DNA of 51,133 bases from Mucilaginibacter flavus (GCF_030409315.1 NZ_JAUFPS010000088.1:1-51133); one strand, 5' to 3'; positions 1 to 9,236 are shown, counted from the first letter of the stretch. Numbers and translations: made by a program. Notes: a model not told the origin generated them from the letters alone.

Positions 1-135
1 CTAAAAGATGTGTACACACAGTAGCCCCTGGGAGGGGTGCGCCGGAAATGAGCGCAAAGACAGGGAGGGGTTTCTACGTGCGACCATCCGTCATGTTAAC
101 GAATAGTTCATCAAACCCCTACCTCCTCCTTCCCC
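1..135. repeat. degenerate intergenic repeat, left part
   Basis: No gene is seen here. The stretch has G- and C-rich runs and an 8-bp inverted repeat (AGGGGTTT at 66-73, AAACCCCT at 113-120). It ends in the pyrimidine run CCTCCTTCCCC at 125-135. Joined directly to 302 onward it would form a CCTTCCCC/AAGGAAGG hairpin, so it looks like half of an older intergenic repeat split by the element at 136-290. Confidence 0.4.
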
Positions 136-290
136 CAATGTCATTAAGTTAAGGAAAAACAGACTTAGAAATAATATCGAATAATGAATTTCGAATGTCC
201 AACACCGAAGTGCTTTACTTCATTATTCGATATTGGACATTCAGTGTTCGATATTAAAATCAACATTAAATCCTTAACTTAATGACATTG
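136..290. mobile_element. MITE-like element with 20-bp terminal inverted repeats
   Basis: The two ends are a perfect 20-bp inverted repeat: 136-155 begins CAATGTCATTAAG and 271-290 is its exact reverse complement. The element is 155 bp and has no ORF. Its inside holds further imperfect repeats (CGAATAATGAA near 178-188 against TTCATTATTCG near 219-229). It is flanked by an exact 11-bp direct repeat, CCTCCTTCCCC, at 125-135 and 291-301, as expected of a target-site duplication. No transposase is nearby, so any movement would need one in trans. Confidence 0.65.
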
Positions 291-429
291 CCTCCTTCCC
301 CAAGGAAGGAATCGCACATTGCCACACTTTTTTTCTGTTGATCAGCAATTCCTGTATTTTACTTTTAAGAAAACAAAACTTATCTTAAAGAAATATGTTG
401 TAAATAAAAAACAACATATCACTACTACT

Positions 430-1035
430 ATGAAAAAGTTAAGTTTAATAGCGATTACGGCCATAGCTGCCTTATCGTTTCAATCATGCGGCGGATCAAA
501 AGACAGCAAGGGAGCTGCCGATAGTGTAAACGCCGTAAAGGATACATCAACCATGGCCGCTAAAGATACCGCCGGTGTTACTGGCGCAAAAGGTATCGCG
601 GTTGATAAAGATGATGCCAAATTTGCTACAGCCGCCGCAAATGCCGGTTTAGCTGAGGTTGCCGCAGGTACATTGGCCAGCGAAAAGGCAACTAATGCTA
701 AAGTAAAAGCTTTCGGTGCTATGATGGTTACCGATCATACCAAAGCCAACGAAGAATTAATGGCTATCGCCAAAACCAAAAACATCACTTTACCAAACGA
801 GCCTGATGCCGATCATCAAAAAATGAAAGCCGATCTGGCTGCAAAATCGGGAGCAGATTTTGATAAGGCTTATGTGGATGCCATGGTTAATGGTCACAAA
901 AAAGTAGAATCACTTTTTGAAGATGCATCAAAAAACTGTAAAGATGCCGATTTGAAAGCTTTTGCTGTTAAAACATTGCCTACCATCAAAAGCCACCTGG
1001 CCGAGATCGAAACTATTCAAAAAGGCATGAAATAA
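430..1035 (+). CDS. DUF4142 family lipoprotein
   Basis: This 201-aa protein is predicted to be exported and lipid-anchored. It has a signal peptide and a lipobox LSFQSC with Cys20, followed by a Ser/Ala/Asp-rich linker to about residue 60. A mostly helical domain (about 65-200) fits DUF4142, a ferritin-like helical family often found in the envelope of Bacteroidota and Proteobacteria; the biochemical role of the family is unclear. The frame is open upstream to 319, but the ATG at 430 is chosen because the signal peptide starts exactly there and the upstream residues have no sensible N-terminus. It appears monocistronic, with a terminator directly after it. Confidence 0.85.
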   Translation: MKKLSLIAITAIAALSFQSCGGSKDSKGAADSVNAVKDTSTMAAKDTAGVTGAKGIAVDKDDAKFATAAANAGLAEVAAGTLASEKATNAKVKAFGAMMVTDHTKANEELMAIAKTKNITLPNEPDADHQKMKADLAAKSGADFDKAYVDAMVNGHKKVESLFEDASKNCKDADLKAFAVKTLPTIKSHLAEIETIQKGMK

Positions 1036-1061
1036 TTAATGCTGATTTTATAAATGACAGT

Positions 1062-1095
1062 AAAGGAGGTAATTGTACCTCCTTTCTGTTTTTAT
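1062..1095 (+). terminator. Rho-independent terminator after the DUF4142 gene
   Basis: A perfect 10-bp stem, AAAGGAGGTA (1062-1071) and TACCTCCTTT (1076-1085), with a 4-nt loop. A T-rich tract follows (CTGTTTTT). Confidence 0.8.
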
Positions 1096-1128
1096 ACCTA
1101 TTTTAGGGCTTAACAACGACTGGCCCTT

Positions 1129-3552
1129 ATGAAAAAACTTTTCCTCCTCTTATTTTTCCTCAGCACAACGTTTTTAAATGTTAAAGCCCAAAAGGGAGAT
1201 GACATTGATGCCAAAACCAAAGGCCTCAGCAAACACACCGGCTATTTCAATTTTTATTGGGATGAAAAGTCCGGTAAGATCTATTTGGAGATTGATAAGT
1301 TCGACCAGGAATTTCTGTACGTTAACTCGCTGCCGGCTGGGGTAGGCTCCAATGATCTTGGGCTTGACCGGGGCCAGATTGGCAATAGCCGCATTGTAAA
1401 ATTTATCAAAAGCGGACCTAAAGTAATGTTGGTGCAACCTAATTACAGCTACCGCGCCATCAGCGATAATCTTGATGAACGTAAATCTGTAGAAGAAGCC
1501 TTTGCGCAATCGGCCATATGGGGCACCACGGTTGTTGCGCAGGTGGGTGATAAAGTGCTGGTAGATTTCACGCCTTTTTTGCTTCGAGATAGCCATAAAA
1601 TAGCCGATAGGTTAAATGATAATGGGCAGGGCAGTTTTGGGTTTGATGAAAGCCGGTCGGCCGTTTATTTACCCAATACCAAAAGTTTTCCCGATAACTC
1701 GGAGTTTGAGGCCACCATTACGTTGGCCGGTAAAGGAAAAGGTTATGAGATTAGTTCGGTAACGCCGGATGCTAACGCGGTAACTGTGCGGATGCATCAG
1801 TCTTTTATAAAACTGCCCGATGGCAATTACAAGCAGCGCAAGTTTGATCCACGCTCTGGTTTTTACGATGTGGAGTACATGGACTACGCCACGCCGATAG
1901 ATGAGCCAATTATGAAACGAATGCTTACCCGGCATCGCCTGCAAAAGAAAGACCCAACCGCTGCCATTAGCGAAGCCGTAGACCCTATTGTTTATTATGT
2001 TGACCGGGGCGCCCCCGAGCCGGTGCGCAGCGCCTTAATGGAAGGTGCCGGCTGGTGGAACCAGGCTTTTGAGGCGGCTGGTTATAAAAACGCGTTCCAG
2101 GTAAAATTGCTGCCTGCGGATGCCGATCCGATGGATATAAGGTATAATATCATTCAGTGGGTACACCGTTCAACGCGTGGCTGGAGCTATGGCGAATCAA
2201 TCACCGATCCACGTACCGGCGAGATCATTAAAGGCCAGGTTTCTTTAGGCTCGCTTCGCGATAGGCAGGATTTTTTAATTGCCGAAGGCCTGGTACAACC
2301 CTATGAAGATGGCAAACCCACCAGCGATAAAATGTTGAAGCTTGCCCTTGCCCGCCTGCGCCAGTTAGCCGCGCACGAGGTTGGGCACACTTTAGGACTA
2401 CAGCATAACTTTACCGCCAGCGTAAACGGCAGGGCTTCGGTAATGGATTACCCGCCACCGGTGATCAGCCTGAACACCGATGGCACTATCGATCTGAGTA
2501 AAGCCTACCGTACCGAAATTGGCGAGTACGATAAACGGGCTATTCTTTATGGTTATCAGGATTTTGCAAACGGCACCAATGAGTACGATGCTTTAAAAGG
2601 CATTATCGCCGAAACCATTAAACAAGGCTTTTTATTTATATCTGACGATGACGCCCGACCCGCTGGCAGCGCCCATCCGCAAGCCCACCTTTGGGATAGT
2701 GGCAACAACGCTGCCGACGAATTGAACAGGCTGATGGTATTGCGTAAACATGTGTTGGATAATTTTTCTGAAAAGGCCATCCGGCAGGATGCGCCAATGG
2801 CCACTTTAGAAGAGGTATTGGTGCCGATGTATTTGCTGCACCGTTTCCAGGCCGAAGCAACCTCCAAAATGTTGGGCGGCCTGTATTATACGTTCGCTTT
2901 AAAAAACGACGGACAAACTATCACCCGTTTTGTGCCCCCAGCCGAGCAATGGAAAGCGTTTAATGCCTTGATGGGCACCATTACCCCCGATGCGCTTGCC
3001 CTGCCCGAAAAGCTAATCGAAAAAATTCCGCCACGCCCGATTGGTTATCCACGTACAAGGGAAACATTTAAAGCGCACACCGGATTAACGTTTGATCCGA
3101 TGGCTGCCGCAGAATCTGCCGCAGGCGCGACACTTTCATTTATGCTGCAGCCAGAGCGGGCCGTGCGCCTGGTGGAATATCAATCGAGAGATAACACACA
3201 GCCCGGCTTGTTACCCGTGCTTAATAAACTGGTAGCCCAAACCTGGAAAGCCCCGCAACCGGCAGGCTATAAAGGCGAATTGCAAGGTTTAGTAAATAAT
3301 CTGGTGCTTAAACAAATTCTTACGCTTGCCGCAACAAAAAGCGCACCGGCCAGTGTACGTGGCATCGCATTGCTACAAATAGATGAGCTAAAAAAATGGA
3401 TGCAAACCTCAGTTGTCAACGTTACAGATAGTCGCAAAGCAAATCTGTTATTTGGTTTAGCCGAGATCAAACAGTTTGAAAATAATCCTGATAAATTTGA
3501 ACCGGCACCGACATTGAATATGCCCGATGGTTCGCCGATTGGGATGGAGTAG
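1129..3552 (+). CDS. zinc-dependent metalloprotease of the DUF5117/DUF4953 type
   Basis: This 807-aa exported protein starts with the signal peptide MKKLFLLLFFLSTTFLNVKA. The zinc site is the metzincin signature HEVGHTLGLQH, with His416, Glu417, His420 and His426. It is followed by SVMDYPPP, which provides the expected Met-turn. The region before it (about 25-380) matches the DUF5117 layout and the rest the DUF4953 zincin domain, as in the roughly 800-aa proteases widespread in Bacteroidota. It probably acts in the periplasm or at the cell surface on peptides or proteins; its substrate is unknown. It stands alone and is followed by a long palindrome that can act as a terminator. Confidence 0.88.
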   Translation: MKKLFLLLFFLSTTFLNVKAQKGDDIDAKTKGLSKHTGYFNFYWDEKSGKIYLEIDKFDQEFLYVNSLPAGVGSNDLGLDRGQIGNSRIVKFIKSGPKVMLVQPNYSYRAISDNLDERKSVEEAFAQSAIWGTTVVAQVGDKVLVDFTPFLLRDSHKIADRLNDNGQGSFGFDESRSAVYLPNTKSFPDNSEFEATITLAGKGKGYEISSVTPDANAVTVRMHQSFIKLPDGNYKQRKFDPRSGFYDVEYMDYATPIDEPIMKRMLTRHRLQKKDPTAAISEAVDPIVYYVDRGAPEPVRSALMEGAGWWNQAFEAAGYKNAFQVKLLPADADPMDIRYNIIQWVHRSTRGWSYGESITDPRTGEIIKGQVSLGSLRDRQDFLIAEGLVQPYEDGKPTSDKMLKLALARLRQLAAHEVGHTLGLQHNFTASVNGRASVMDYPPPVISLNTDGTIDLSKAYRTEIGEYDKRAILYGYQDFANGTNEYDALKGIIAETIKQGFLFISDDDARPAGSAHPQAHLWDSGNNAADELNRLMVLRKHVLDNFSEKAIRQDAPMATLEEVLVPMYLLHRFQAEATSKMLGGLYYTFALKNDGQTITRFVPPAEQWKAFNALMGTITPDALALPEKLIEKIPPRPIGYPRTRETFKAHTGLTFDPMAAAESAAGATLSFMLQPERAVRLVEYQSRDNTQPGLLPVLNKLVAQTWKAPQPAGYKGELQGLVNNLVLKQILTLAATKSAPASVRGIALLQIDELKKWMQTSVVNVTDSRKANLLFGLAEIKQFENNPDKFEPAPTLNMPDGSPIGME

Positions 3553-3561
3553 AAGACGATT

Positions 3562-3594
3562 AGATTTGCGAAGTTTTTAAAACTTCGCAAATCT
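3562..3594. terminator. long palindrome, likely bidirectional terminator
   Basis: A near-perfect palindrome of 33 bp: AGATTTGCGAAGTTTT (3562-3577) and its reverse complement (3579-3594) around one central T. It lies 10 bp after the protease stop codon. Confidence 0.6.
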
Positions 3595-3595
3595 T

Positions 3596-3933
3596 AGAAG
3601 CTGTTTAAAAACATATAAAAGCCGTCATTGCGAGGTACGAAGCAATCCCCAAGAGGCAGATCGAATATGCAAATCCGCCCTGTACAGTCGGGGATTGCTT
3701 CGTACCTACCCATGACAAGTTATGTTTTAAAGTAAGGCGGCCTGTCACCCTGAGCCTGTCGAAGGGTCGTGCGCAGAGGCCTTTGCCCGCGTGCTTCGAC
3801 AGGCTCAGCATGACCCTATTTTTTTTCTTTTTTTTTGATGTTGTCATTTCCACTTTCAAAGTCTCCGGATTTCACAACTCGCAATGACGTAACGGATATA
3901 GTAATTTTATTTATTCGTTTTTAAACAGCTTCT
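3596..3933. repeat. composite intergenic repeat bounded by 17-bp inverted repeats
   Basis: The outer arms AGAAGCTGTTTAAAAAC (3596-3612) and its exact reverse complement (3917-3933) enclose two smaller inverted repeats. One is AGGTACGAAGCAATCCCC (3633-3650) against 3690-3707, within the GTCATTGCGAGG-type repeat. The other is TGAGCCTGTCGAAG (3751-3764) against 3794-3807, within the CCTGAGCCTGTCGAAGG-type repeat, and is followed by a T-rich run. No believable gene lies inside; a minus-strand ORF here (3605-3859) only translates the repeats. It separates two convergent genes. No flanking target duplication is apparent. Confidence 0.7.
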
Positions 3934-3949
3934 TAAGTTCCGAAACTCC

Positions 3950-6214
3950 CTAGTATTTAAGTTCGATGACATCGTTAATGAACGGGATGGATGTAATTGG
4001 CTTGTTTTGTGTTTCGAACCCGTGCCACACTATTTTCACCTTACTAAACCTCGATACAAAACTACCTTCCACAGCCAAAAGCCGCACTATTTTGTGTTTA
4101 GGATCAAAGCGGATTATACGTTTATAATAAGCCCCGTTTTCATAATCATAACTATCGCCGTCATCTTCGTAGTACATAAATTCGGTAGCTTCCTTGCCGT
4201 TCCAAACATGCAGCTGTAAAATGCCGTCGCCTTTTTCTGTAGTGCTTTGCACAATGTTTTGCATAGGGATTATTGCGCCCGCTTTTGCAAATACAGGCAG
4301 ATCTGTTAATGGCGAGGGTACGTTCACAATTTTATCGCCTTTCAACTTTTCGTCGGTACTAAGTCGGTACCAATCGCCTTTGAGCAGGTATACTTCCGTG
4401 TTCATTTTATCGCTTTCAACCGGGGCCACCAAAAGGTTATCGCCAAACATAAATTGGTTTTGGAAACGTTCGTAATAAACCTTTTCTTCAAACGGAAATT
4501 CAATAGCCAGCGTGCGGCTAATGGGTAAGCCATTTAAGGCAGATTGATAAAAGCCCGAATAAATATAAGGCAGCAGGCGATAACGTTGTTCAATATCTTT
4601 TTTGATGATCTGTTCGTTGGCCGCTCCCCATTCCCAGGGCTCGCGCATTTTGCTGCCTTTGATGGCATGATTGCGAAACATGGGGGTATAAACTCCTAAT
4701 GAGTTCCAGCGAACCATCAGCTCCGGCGTTGGATTGCTGGTAAAGCCTCCGATATCTACACCTGTAAAAGACATACCTGTAATGCCCAGGCTGTTTACCA
4801 ATCGCTGCCCCAGCAACATATGCTCATCGGTACCCATGTTGTCGCCTGTCCAAACAGCCGAATAGCGCTGTGTGCCGGCATATGCGGCGCGGGTTAGTAC
4901 AAATGGCCGTTTATTTTTTAAGATGGTCTTAGTGCTGTTATAAGTGGCCCGCGCCATTTGCATGCCGTAAGCATTCCGTACTTCGGGCATATACTTATCG
5001 CCAAACTTTACAATCCAGGGCATATTTTGGCCCCATGCTGCCGGTTCGTTCATGTCGTTCCAAAAACCATCAACGCCCACATCCGTTAGTGAGGTAAAAG
5101 CCGCGCCCCACCATTCGCGCACATCTTCCCTAAAAAAATCAGGGAAATGACAGCGCCCAGGCCATACGTAACCGGTGTAATTTTCGCCATCGGGATATTT
5201 GGCGAAATAATCATTAGCAATGCCTTCGTCATATTGGTGATAGCCTTCTTCAATCTTAATACCGGGGTCAACAATGGTAACCAGGTGAAAATTCATTGCC
5301 TTTAACTGGTCCATCATACCCTGAGGATCGGCAAACGTTTTTTTGTTCCAGGTAAAAATTTTAAAGCCTTCCATATAGTCTATATCGCAATACACCACAT
5401 CGGCCGGAATTTTCTTCTTGCGGAAGGTTTTGGCAATTTTTAAAACTTCTTTGGCGCTCATATAACTCCAGCGGCATTGCTGGTAGCCCAGGCTCCACAG
5501 AGGCGGCATTTCCATGCGACCGGTGAGCCAGGTGTAATCCTCAATAATTTTTGCTACGCCCTGCGCGCCAAAAAAATAATAATTCAGGTCGCCGCCATCG
5601 GCACCAAACCAGCTCATTTCATCATCGGTAGTGGCACCAAAATCAAAGTAGCTTTTGTGGGTGTTATCTAAAAATAAGCCATAGGTAAGCCCGCTATGTA
5701 GCCCTATAAAAAATGGAAATGTTTTGTAAAGCGGATCAGATTTTGGACCATAATCAACCGCGTCGGTATTCCAGTTGGTGTATGATGTACCACGCCGATT
5801 CAGGTTGCCCGTTTTTTCGCCCAGGCCAATAAACTTTTCATCAGCATATAGCTTACGATGGGTAATCACCCGTTCGCCCTGCCAGGTGGTGCCAAAGCGC
5901 GCATCATCCTCGCTAAGAGGCTTGCCATCGGCAGTAAAGAAGCTAAACCTTAAAGGCGATTTACTGATGCGAAGTTTTAGCGCGGTGGTGTTTATTTTGA
6001 TAAACTCTGCAGATTCATCCACATCAAAATCGGCCAATGGCTGCCTGATCACCGCGAAAGAGCCATCGGTATCGGCATGCTTTTTACTGATGCTTACGCG
6101 GATGATGGTTGGGCTATATATGAATACCTTAGCCTCTGCATGTGCTATCTGTATATTTAGCACACCAGCTTGTTGTTTAAACCCTTGTACGTTCCCTGCT
6201 ATTACTGTTTCCAT
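3950..6214 (-). CDS. glycoside hydrolase family 31 (alpha-glucosidase-like)
   Basis: This 754-aa enzyme has the GH31 layout: an N-terminal beta-sandwich (to about 230), a TIM barrel, and C-terminal beta domains. The nucleophile motif is WNDMNEP with Asp387. The likely acid/base motif is WTGDN with Asp458. The family hydrolyses alpha-glucosides (some members alpha-xylosides or other sugars), so the exact substrate is open. The frame is open to 6295, but the ATG at 6214 (METVIAGNV) is preferred because the extra 27 residues look neither like a signal peptide nor like conserved GH31 sequence. Without them the protein has no export signal and would be cytoplasmic. If translation starts at 6295, the hydrophobic extension could change location. 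Confidence 0.85.
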   Translation of the reverse strand: METVIAGNVQGFKQQAGVLNIQIAHAEAKVFIYSPTIIRVSISKKHADTDGSFAVIRQPLADFDVDESAEFIKINTTALKLRISKSPLRFSFFTADGKPLSEDDARFGTTWQGERVITHRKLYADEKFIGLGEKTGNLNRRGTSYTNWNTDAVDYGPKSDPLYKTFPFFIGLHSGLTYGLFLDNTHKSYFDFGATTDDEMSWFGADGGDLNYYFFGAQGVAKIIEDYTWLTGRMEMPPLWSLGYQQCRWSYMSAKEVLKIAKTFRKKKIPADVVYCDIDYMEGFKIFTWNKKTFADPQGMMDQLKAMNFHLVTIVDPGIKIEEGYHQYDEGIANDYFAKYPDGENYTGYVWPGRCHFPDFFREDVREWWGAAFTSLTDVGVDGFWNDMNEPAAWGQNMPWIVKFGDKYMPEVRNAYGMQMARATYNSTKTILKNKRPFVLTRAAYAGTQRYSAVWTGDNMGTDEHMLLGQRLVNSLGITGMSFTGVDIGGFTSNPTPELMVRWNSLGVYTPMFRNHAIKGSKMREPWEWGAANEQIIKKDIEQRYRLLPYIYSGFYQSALNGLPISRTLAIEFPFEEKVYYERFQNQFMFGDNLLVAPVESDKMNTEVYLLKGDWYRLSTDEKLKGDKIVNVPSPLTDLPVFAKAGAIIPMQNIVQSTTEKGDGILQLHVWNGKEATEFMYYEDDGDSYDYENGAYYKRIIRFDPKHKIVRLLAVEGSFVSRFSKVKIVWHGFETQNKPITSIPFINDVIELKY

Positions 6215-6540
6215 TGTAAAAATAGCCCTGTTAATTACCGGGGCACAAAAAAGGAACGCATATAGGTATTGTTGGTTTTTTTTAATGTGAAACAACGGAA
6301 GAGCCCATCACAGCCGACGAGCGAAACAAAAGCATCGACGAAGCCCATGTTTTGAACTATAAAAGTATAATCGCTTGATTATTAACATTGATATAGTGGT
6401 TTACCGACTGTGATTTACCCTTCGTCTATTCTTATAAGGAGGTGGTCTATCGCATTTTTTTGATCCTGAAAGATGTTGTTGTTTTGGATATTGAAAATAA
6501 CAAACACATTTAAAAACAACATTTTAAAATAAAAACGATC
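6215..6540. other. divergent intergenic region
   Basis: This spacer lies between the GH31 gene (minus) and the small secreted protein (plus). It is AT-rich just before 6541, as expected for a promoter and leader. I see no exact TAnnTTTG box on either strand and no strong hairpin. Confidence 0.4.
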
Positions 6541-6924
6541 ATGAAAAATTCAATCAAATTATCAGCATTATTCTTGTTATTAAGCGCAGGCATTTTTACT
6601 ACAACTGCTGTAAACGCCAAACCACATACCACCGAAACTAAAGACGTGATCACCGTATCGTCATTAAAACATGAGCGTGGTGTTGCGGTAATGATTTCAA
6701 AAGCCGAAGCCAGCAAATCATATGTAACCATTTTTGACCAGGCAAACAACATCCTGATGGAAGACTTTTTGCCAAGCAAAGTTGATGTTGCCAAAGGTTA
6801 CGTATTAACCAACCTTGATAACGGCGATTACAAATTCGAGATCAGATCAAACGATGAAGTGGTTACCAAAACCATCCACGTTTATGATGAGTATAATAAA
6901 AAAAGGTTCTTTTTTGTTGACTGA
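6541..6924 (+). CDS. small secreted protein, unknown function
   Basis: This 127-aa protein has a clear signal peptide (MKNSIKLSALFLLLSAGIFT, cleavage likely after VNA near residue 26). The mature part of about 100 residues alternates short hydrophobic and polar stretches typical of a small beta-sandwich (SYVTIFDQANN, KGYVLTNLDNGDYKFEI). That resembles the small periplasmic Bacteroidota proteins with a T9SS-like or DUF3244-like fold, but there is no recognisable sorting signature and I do not recognise a named family. It is monocistronic with a strong terminator. Confidence 0.7.
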   Translation: MKNSIKLSALFLLLSAGIFTTTAVNAKPHTTETKDVITVSSLKHERGVAVMISKAEASKSYVTIFDQANNILMEDFLPSKVDVAKGYVLTNLDNGDYKFEIRSNDEVVTKTIHVYDEYNKKRFFFVD

Positions 6925-6939
6925 GTGCAGTAACCTTAT

Positions 6940-6979
6940 AAAACAAGAAAATCCCGCCATAGCGGGATTTTCTTGTTTT
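6940..6979 (+). terminator. strong Rho-independent terminator
   Basis: A perfect 18-bp stem (6940-6957, AAAACAAGAAAATCCCGC; 6962-6979) with a 4-nt loop ends in TTTT. It lies 15 bp after the stop codon of the small secreted protein. The A-rich 5' arm would let it act on the minus strand too. Confidence 0.85.
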
Positions 6980-6992
6980 ATGATTTTTTCCA

Positions 6993-7084
6993 GTCATGCC
7001 GAACTTGTTTCGGCACCCCACGCGCTAAGTATACATCATGAGGTTTAACTGTCCTGTGGGTTGCTGAAACAAGTTCAGCACGAC
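6993..7084. repeat. intergenic palindromic repeat (GTCATGCCGAACTTGTTTCGGCA type)
   Basis: The arms TGCCGAACTTGTTTCGGCA (6997-7015) and TGCTGAAACAAGTTCAGCA (7062-7080) pair with two G-U wobbles. GTCA and CGAC extend the ends. Each arm is itself a short palindrome. It sits between convergent genes. Confidence 0.6.
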
Positions 7085-7097
7085 TTTGAGTTGGGCG

Positions 7098-8000
7098 TTA
7101 ATCCCAAAGATTAGCCGGATAAGTTCCGTTCTCTACCAATGCCGAAATGCTTTTTTGAACAATAGGTTTATCTTCCTTATAAGTTACACCAAACCATTTT
7201 GAATCGGTTGGGATAACTTTGAATGATGCTGTACCAGATTTGATCAACTCATCGGCAACCAAAGGAATAAAGAACTCCGATTTTGGGTTGTTTTCGTTAG
7301 CCTCAACAAATTTGGTAAACATGTCTTCGCTTTGTTTGAACACAGCCGGGGTAAAGCCCCAAAAGTTCATAGATACACGGGTATCGTTTGGTAATGAATG
7401 TTCGCCGGTCGCGTCCTTATAAGCTACGCTGCCATCTTCTTTAAAGTAAACTTCGGTGCGCTCGTTAATTTCAATCATGTTACCTTCATCATTTACCTTA
7501 CAAACACCGCGCGATACCGATCCATAATCAGAAAGTGTGCGGTCAATCTGGTAACCTACCAATGAATAGGTATCATCTGTGATCTCAGTAGTTAAAAACT
7601 TAGCCATTTTTTCAAATGAATCGTAACCATAATAGTCGTCGGCATTGATTACACAAAATGGTTCGTTTATTTGGTTACGCGCGGCAAGTACGGCATGCGC
7701 TGTACCCCATGGTTTGGCTCGTTCAATGGTTTTATCAATGCCAAAAGGTTTAAGGTCGAAGCTTTGAAAAACGTAGTCGGTTTCAATGCGGCCTTTAAGC
7801 TTTGGCTCAAATATAGCTTTAAAGTTTTCGGCAAATTCTTCACGTATAATGAAGCTTACTTTGCCAAAACCTGCTTTTATGGCATCATATATAGAGTAAT
7901 CAATAATCGTTTCACCGTTTGGGCCAAAGCCGTCAACCTGTTTCATGCTGCCGTAGCGGCTGGCCATTCCGGCGGCCAAAATTAATAATGTTGGTTTCAT
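7098..8000 (-). CDS. sugar-phosphate nucleotidyltransferase family protein
   Basis: This 300-aa cytoplasmic protein has the nucleotidyltransferase N-terminal signature LAAGMASRYGSMKQ, which binds the NTP phosphates, and the metal-binding stretch INADDYYG. GxGxRxG-type enzymes of this fold join an NTP to a sugar phosphate. The size and the KPWGTAHAVLAAR stretch fit NTP_transferase proteins found as single genes in Bacteroidota. The actual sugar is not evident from context. The start at 8000 lies directly before the signature, as usual for the fold. It runs in the same direction as the M42 peptidase gene upstream (86-bp gap), so co-transcription is possible. Confidence 0.8.
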   Translation of the reverse strand: MKPTLLILAAGMASRYGSMKQVDGFGPNGETIIDYSIYDAIKAGFGKVSFIIREEFAENFKAIFEPKLKGRIETDYVFQSFDLKPFGIDKTIERAKPWGTAHAVLAARNQINEPFCVINADDYYGYDSFEKMAKFLTTEITDDTYSLVGYQIDRTLSDYGSVSRGVCKVNDEGNMIEINERTEVYFKEDGSVAYKDATGEHSLPNDTRVSMNFWGFTPAVFKQSEDMFTKFVEANENNPKSEFFIPLVADELIKSGTASFKVIPTDSKWFGVTYKEDKPIVQKSISALVENGTYPANLWD

Positions 8001-8086
8001 AAGTATGAGTGGGGTATGTATCTAATATCGTTTTTAATAATGGTGAATAAGCGTTTAGGAATGTAAAATTGTTTTAATCTTTTTAT

Positions 8087-9202
8087 TTATTTGATGTACC
8101 TGAAATCCTGACCGGCTTTAATGTTTAGCAAGGTTTCATAAATTAAGCGAATCACGTTATCCACATCATTTTTGTGGATCATTTCAACCGTGGTATGCAT
8201 GTAGCGTAACGGCAATGAAATAAGTGCCGACGGAACACCATCATTTGAATAAGCAAACGCGTCGGTATCGGTACCTGTTGAGCGTGACGAAGCCTGGCGC
8301 TGAAAAGGGATCTCGGCTTTTTGAGCGGTTTCTATCAGCAACTTGTTCAGGTTGTTTTGTACTGCAGGAGCGTATGATACCACCGGACCCCGGCCGCAAG
8401 CCAAATCACCCTGCACTATCTTGTTGATCATTGGGGTTTGGGTATCATGCGTAACATCGGTAACAATGGCCACGTTTGGCTTTATTTTGTGGGCTATCAT
8501 TTCGGCGCCACGCAGGCCAATCTCTTCCTGTACGGCGTTTACAATGTATAAGCCAAACGGCAATTTAATGTTGTTCTCTTTCAACAAACGTGCAACTTCG
8601 GCAATCATGAAACCACCTGCCCGGTTATCCAAAGCCCTGCCTACATAGTAGCGATCATTAAGTACCATAAATTCATCCTCATAGGTAATAACACAACCTA
8701 CGTGGATTCCCAATTTTTCTACCTCTTCTTTTGAAGTGCAGCCGCAATCTAAAAAGATGTTTTTAAGCGTAGGGGCTTCTTCCTTTTCGCCGCCTAAACG
8801 GGTGTGGATAGCCGGCCAGCCAAATACTGCTTTTACAATGCCGTTATCGGTATGAATGTTTACCCTTTTTGAAGGCGCTATCTGGTGATCAGATCCGCCG
8901 TTACGGATCACGTATATTAAACCATCATTTGTAATGTAGTTTACAAACCATGAAATTTCATCGGCATGGGCCTCTATAACTACCTTATAATCGGCTTTTG
9001 GGTTGATGATACCTACAGCGGTGCCGTAGTTATCTACATAGTGGGTATCTATGTAAGGTTTTAAATAATCTAACCACAATTCCTGGCCTTTCCATTCAAA
9101 ACCGGTAGGCGAAGCGTTATTAATATATTTTTCTAAAAAAGATAGCGAGGTTTCGTTTACAACAGAAATATGCGGTGAGGCATCTGATTTTTTTTTAGCC
9201 AT
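8087..9202 (-). CDS. M42 family aminopeptidase
   Basis: This 371-aa cytoplasmic zinc or cobalt aminopeptidase belongs to family M42 (glutamyl aminopeptidase/deblocking type), whose members form large oligomeric shells and trim peptides. The expected metal ligands are all present: His79 (EAHADE), Asp192 (ALDNRAGG), Glu227 (QEEIGLRG), Asp249 (VTDVTHDT) and His336 (YMHTTVE). The catalytic base is Glu226. The length is normal for the family, and the Lys-rich start at 9202 is supported by a -7 box 35 bp upstream. Some M42 proteins were earlier annotated as endoglucanases; the ligand set favours peptidase. Confidence 0.9.
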   Translation of the reverse strand: MAKKKSDASPHISVVNETSLSFLEKYINNASPTGFEWKGQELWLDYLKPYIDTHYVDNYGTAVGIINPKADYKVVIEAHADEISWFVNYITNDGLIYVIRNGGSDHQIAPSKRVNIHTDNGIVKAVFGWPAIHTRLGGEKEEAPTLKNIFLDCGCTSKEEVEKLGIHVGCVITYEDEFMVLNDRYYVGRALDNRAGGFMIAEVARLLKENNIKLPFGLYIVNAVQEEIGLRGAEMIAHKIKPNVAIVTDVTHDTQTPMINKIVQGDLACGRGPVVSYAPAVQNNLNKLLIETAQKAEIPFQRQASSRSTGTDTDAFAYSNDGVPSALISLPLRYMHTTVEMIHKNDVDNVIRLIYETLLNIKAGQDFRYIK

Positions 9203-9236
9203 GTTATTTGTAGTAACCTATAAGTATGCAATAAAG

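Noticed and set aside
1174..1944. minus-strand ORFs of 91-140 aa inside the metalloprotease gene
   Set aside because: They are shadows of the 807-aa protease, whose catalytic motif lies on the plus strand.
3605..3859. 84-aa minus-strand ORF (LSLSKHAGKGLC...)
   Set aside because: It is a translation of the intergenic GAGCCTGTCGAAGG- and CATTGCGAGG-type repeats, with no independent coding evidence.
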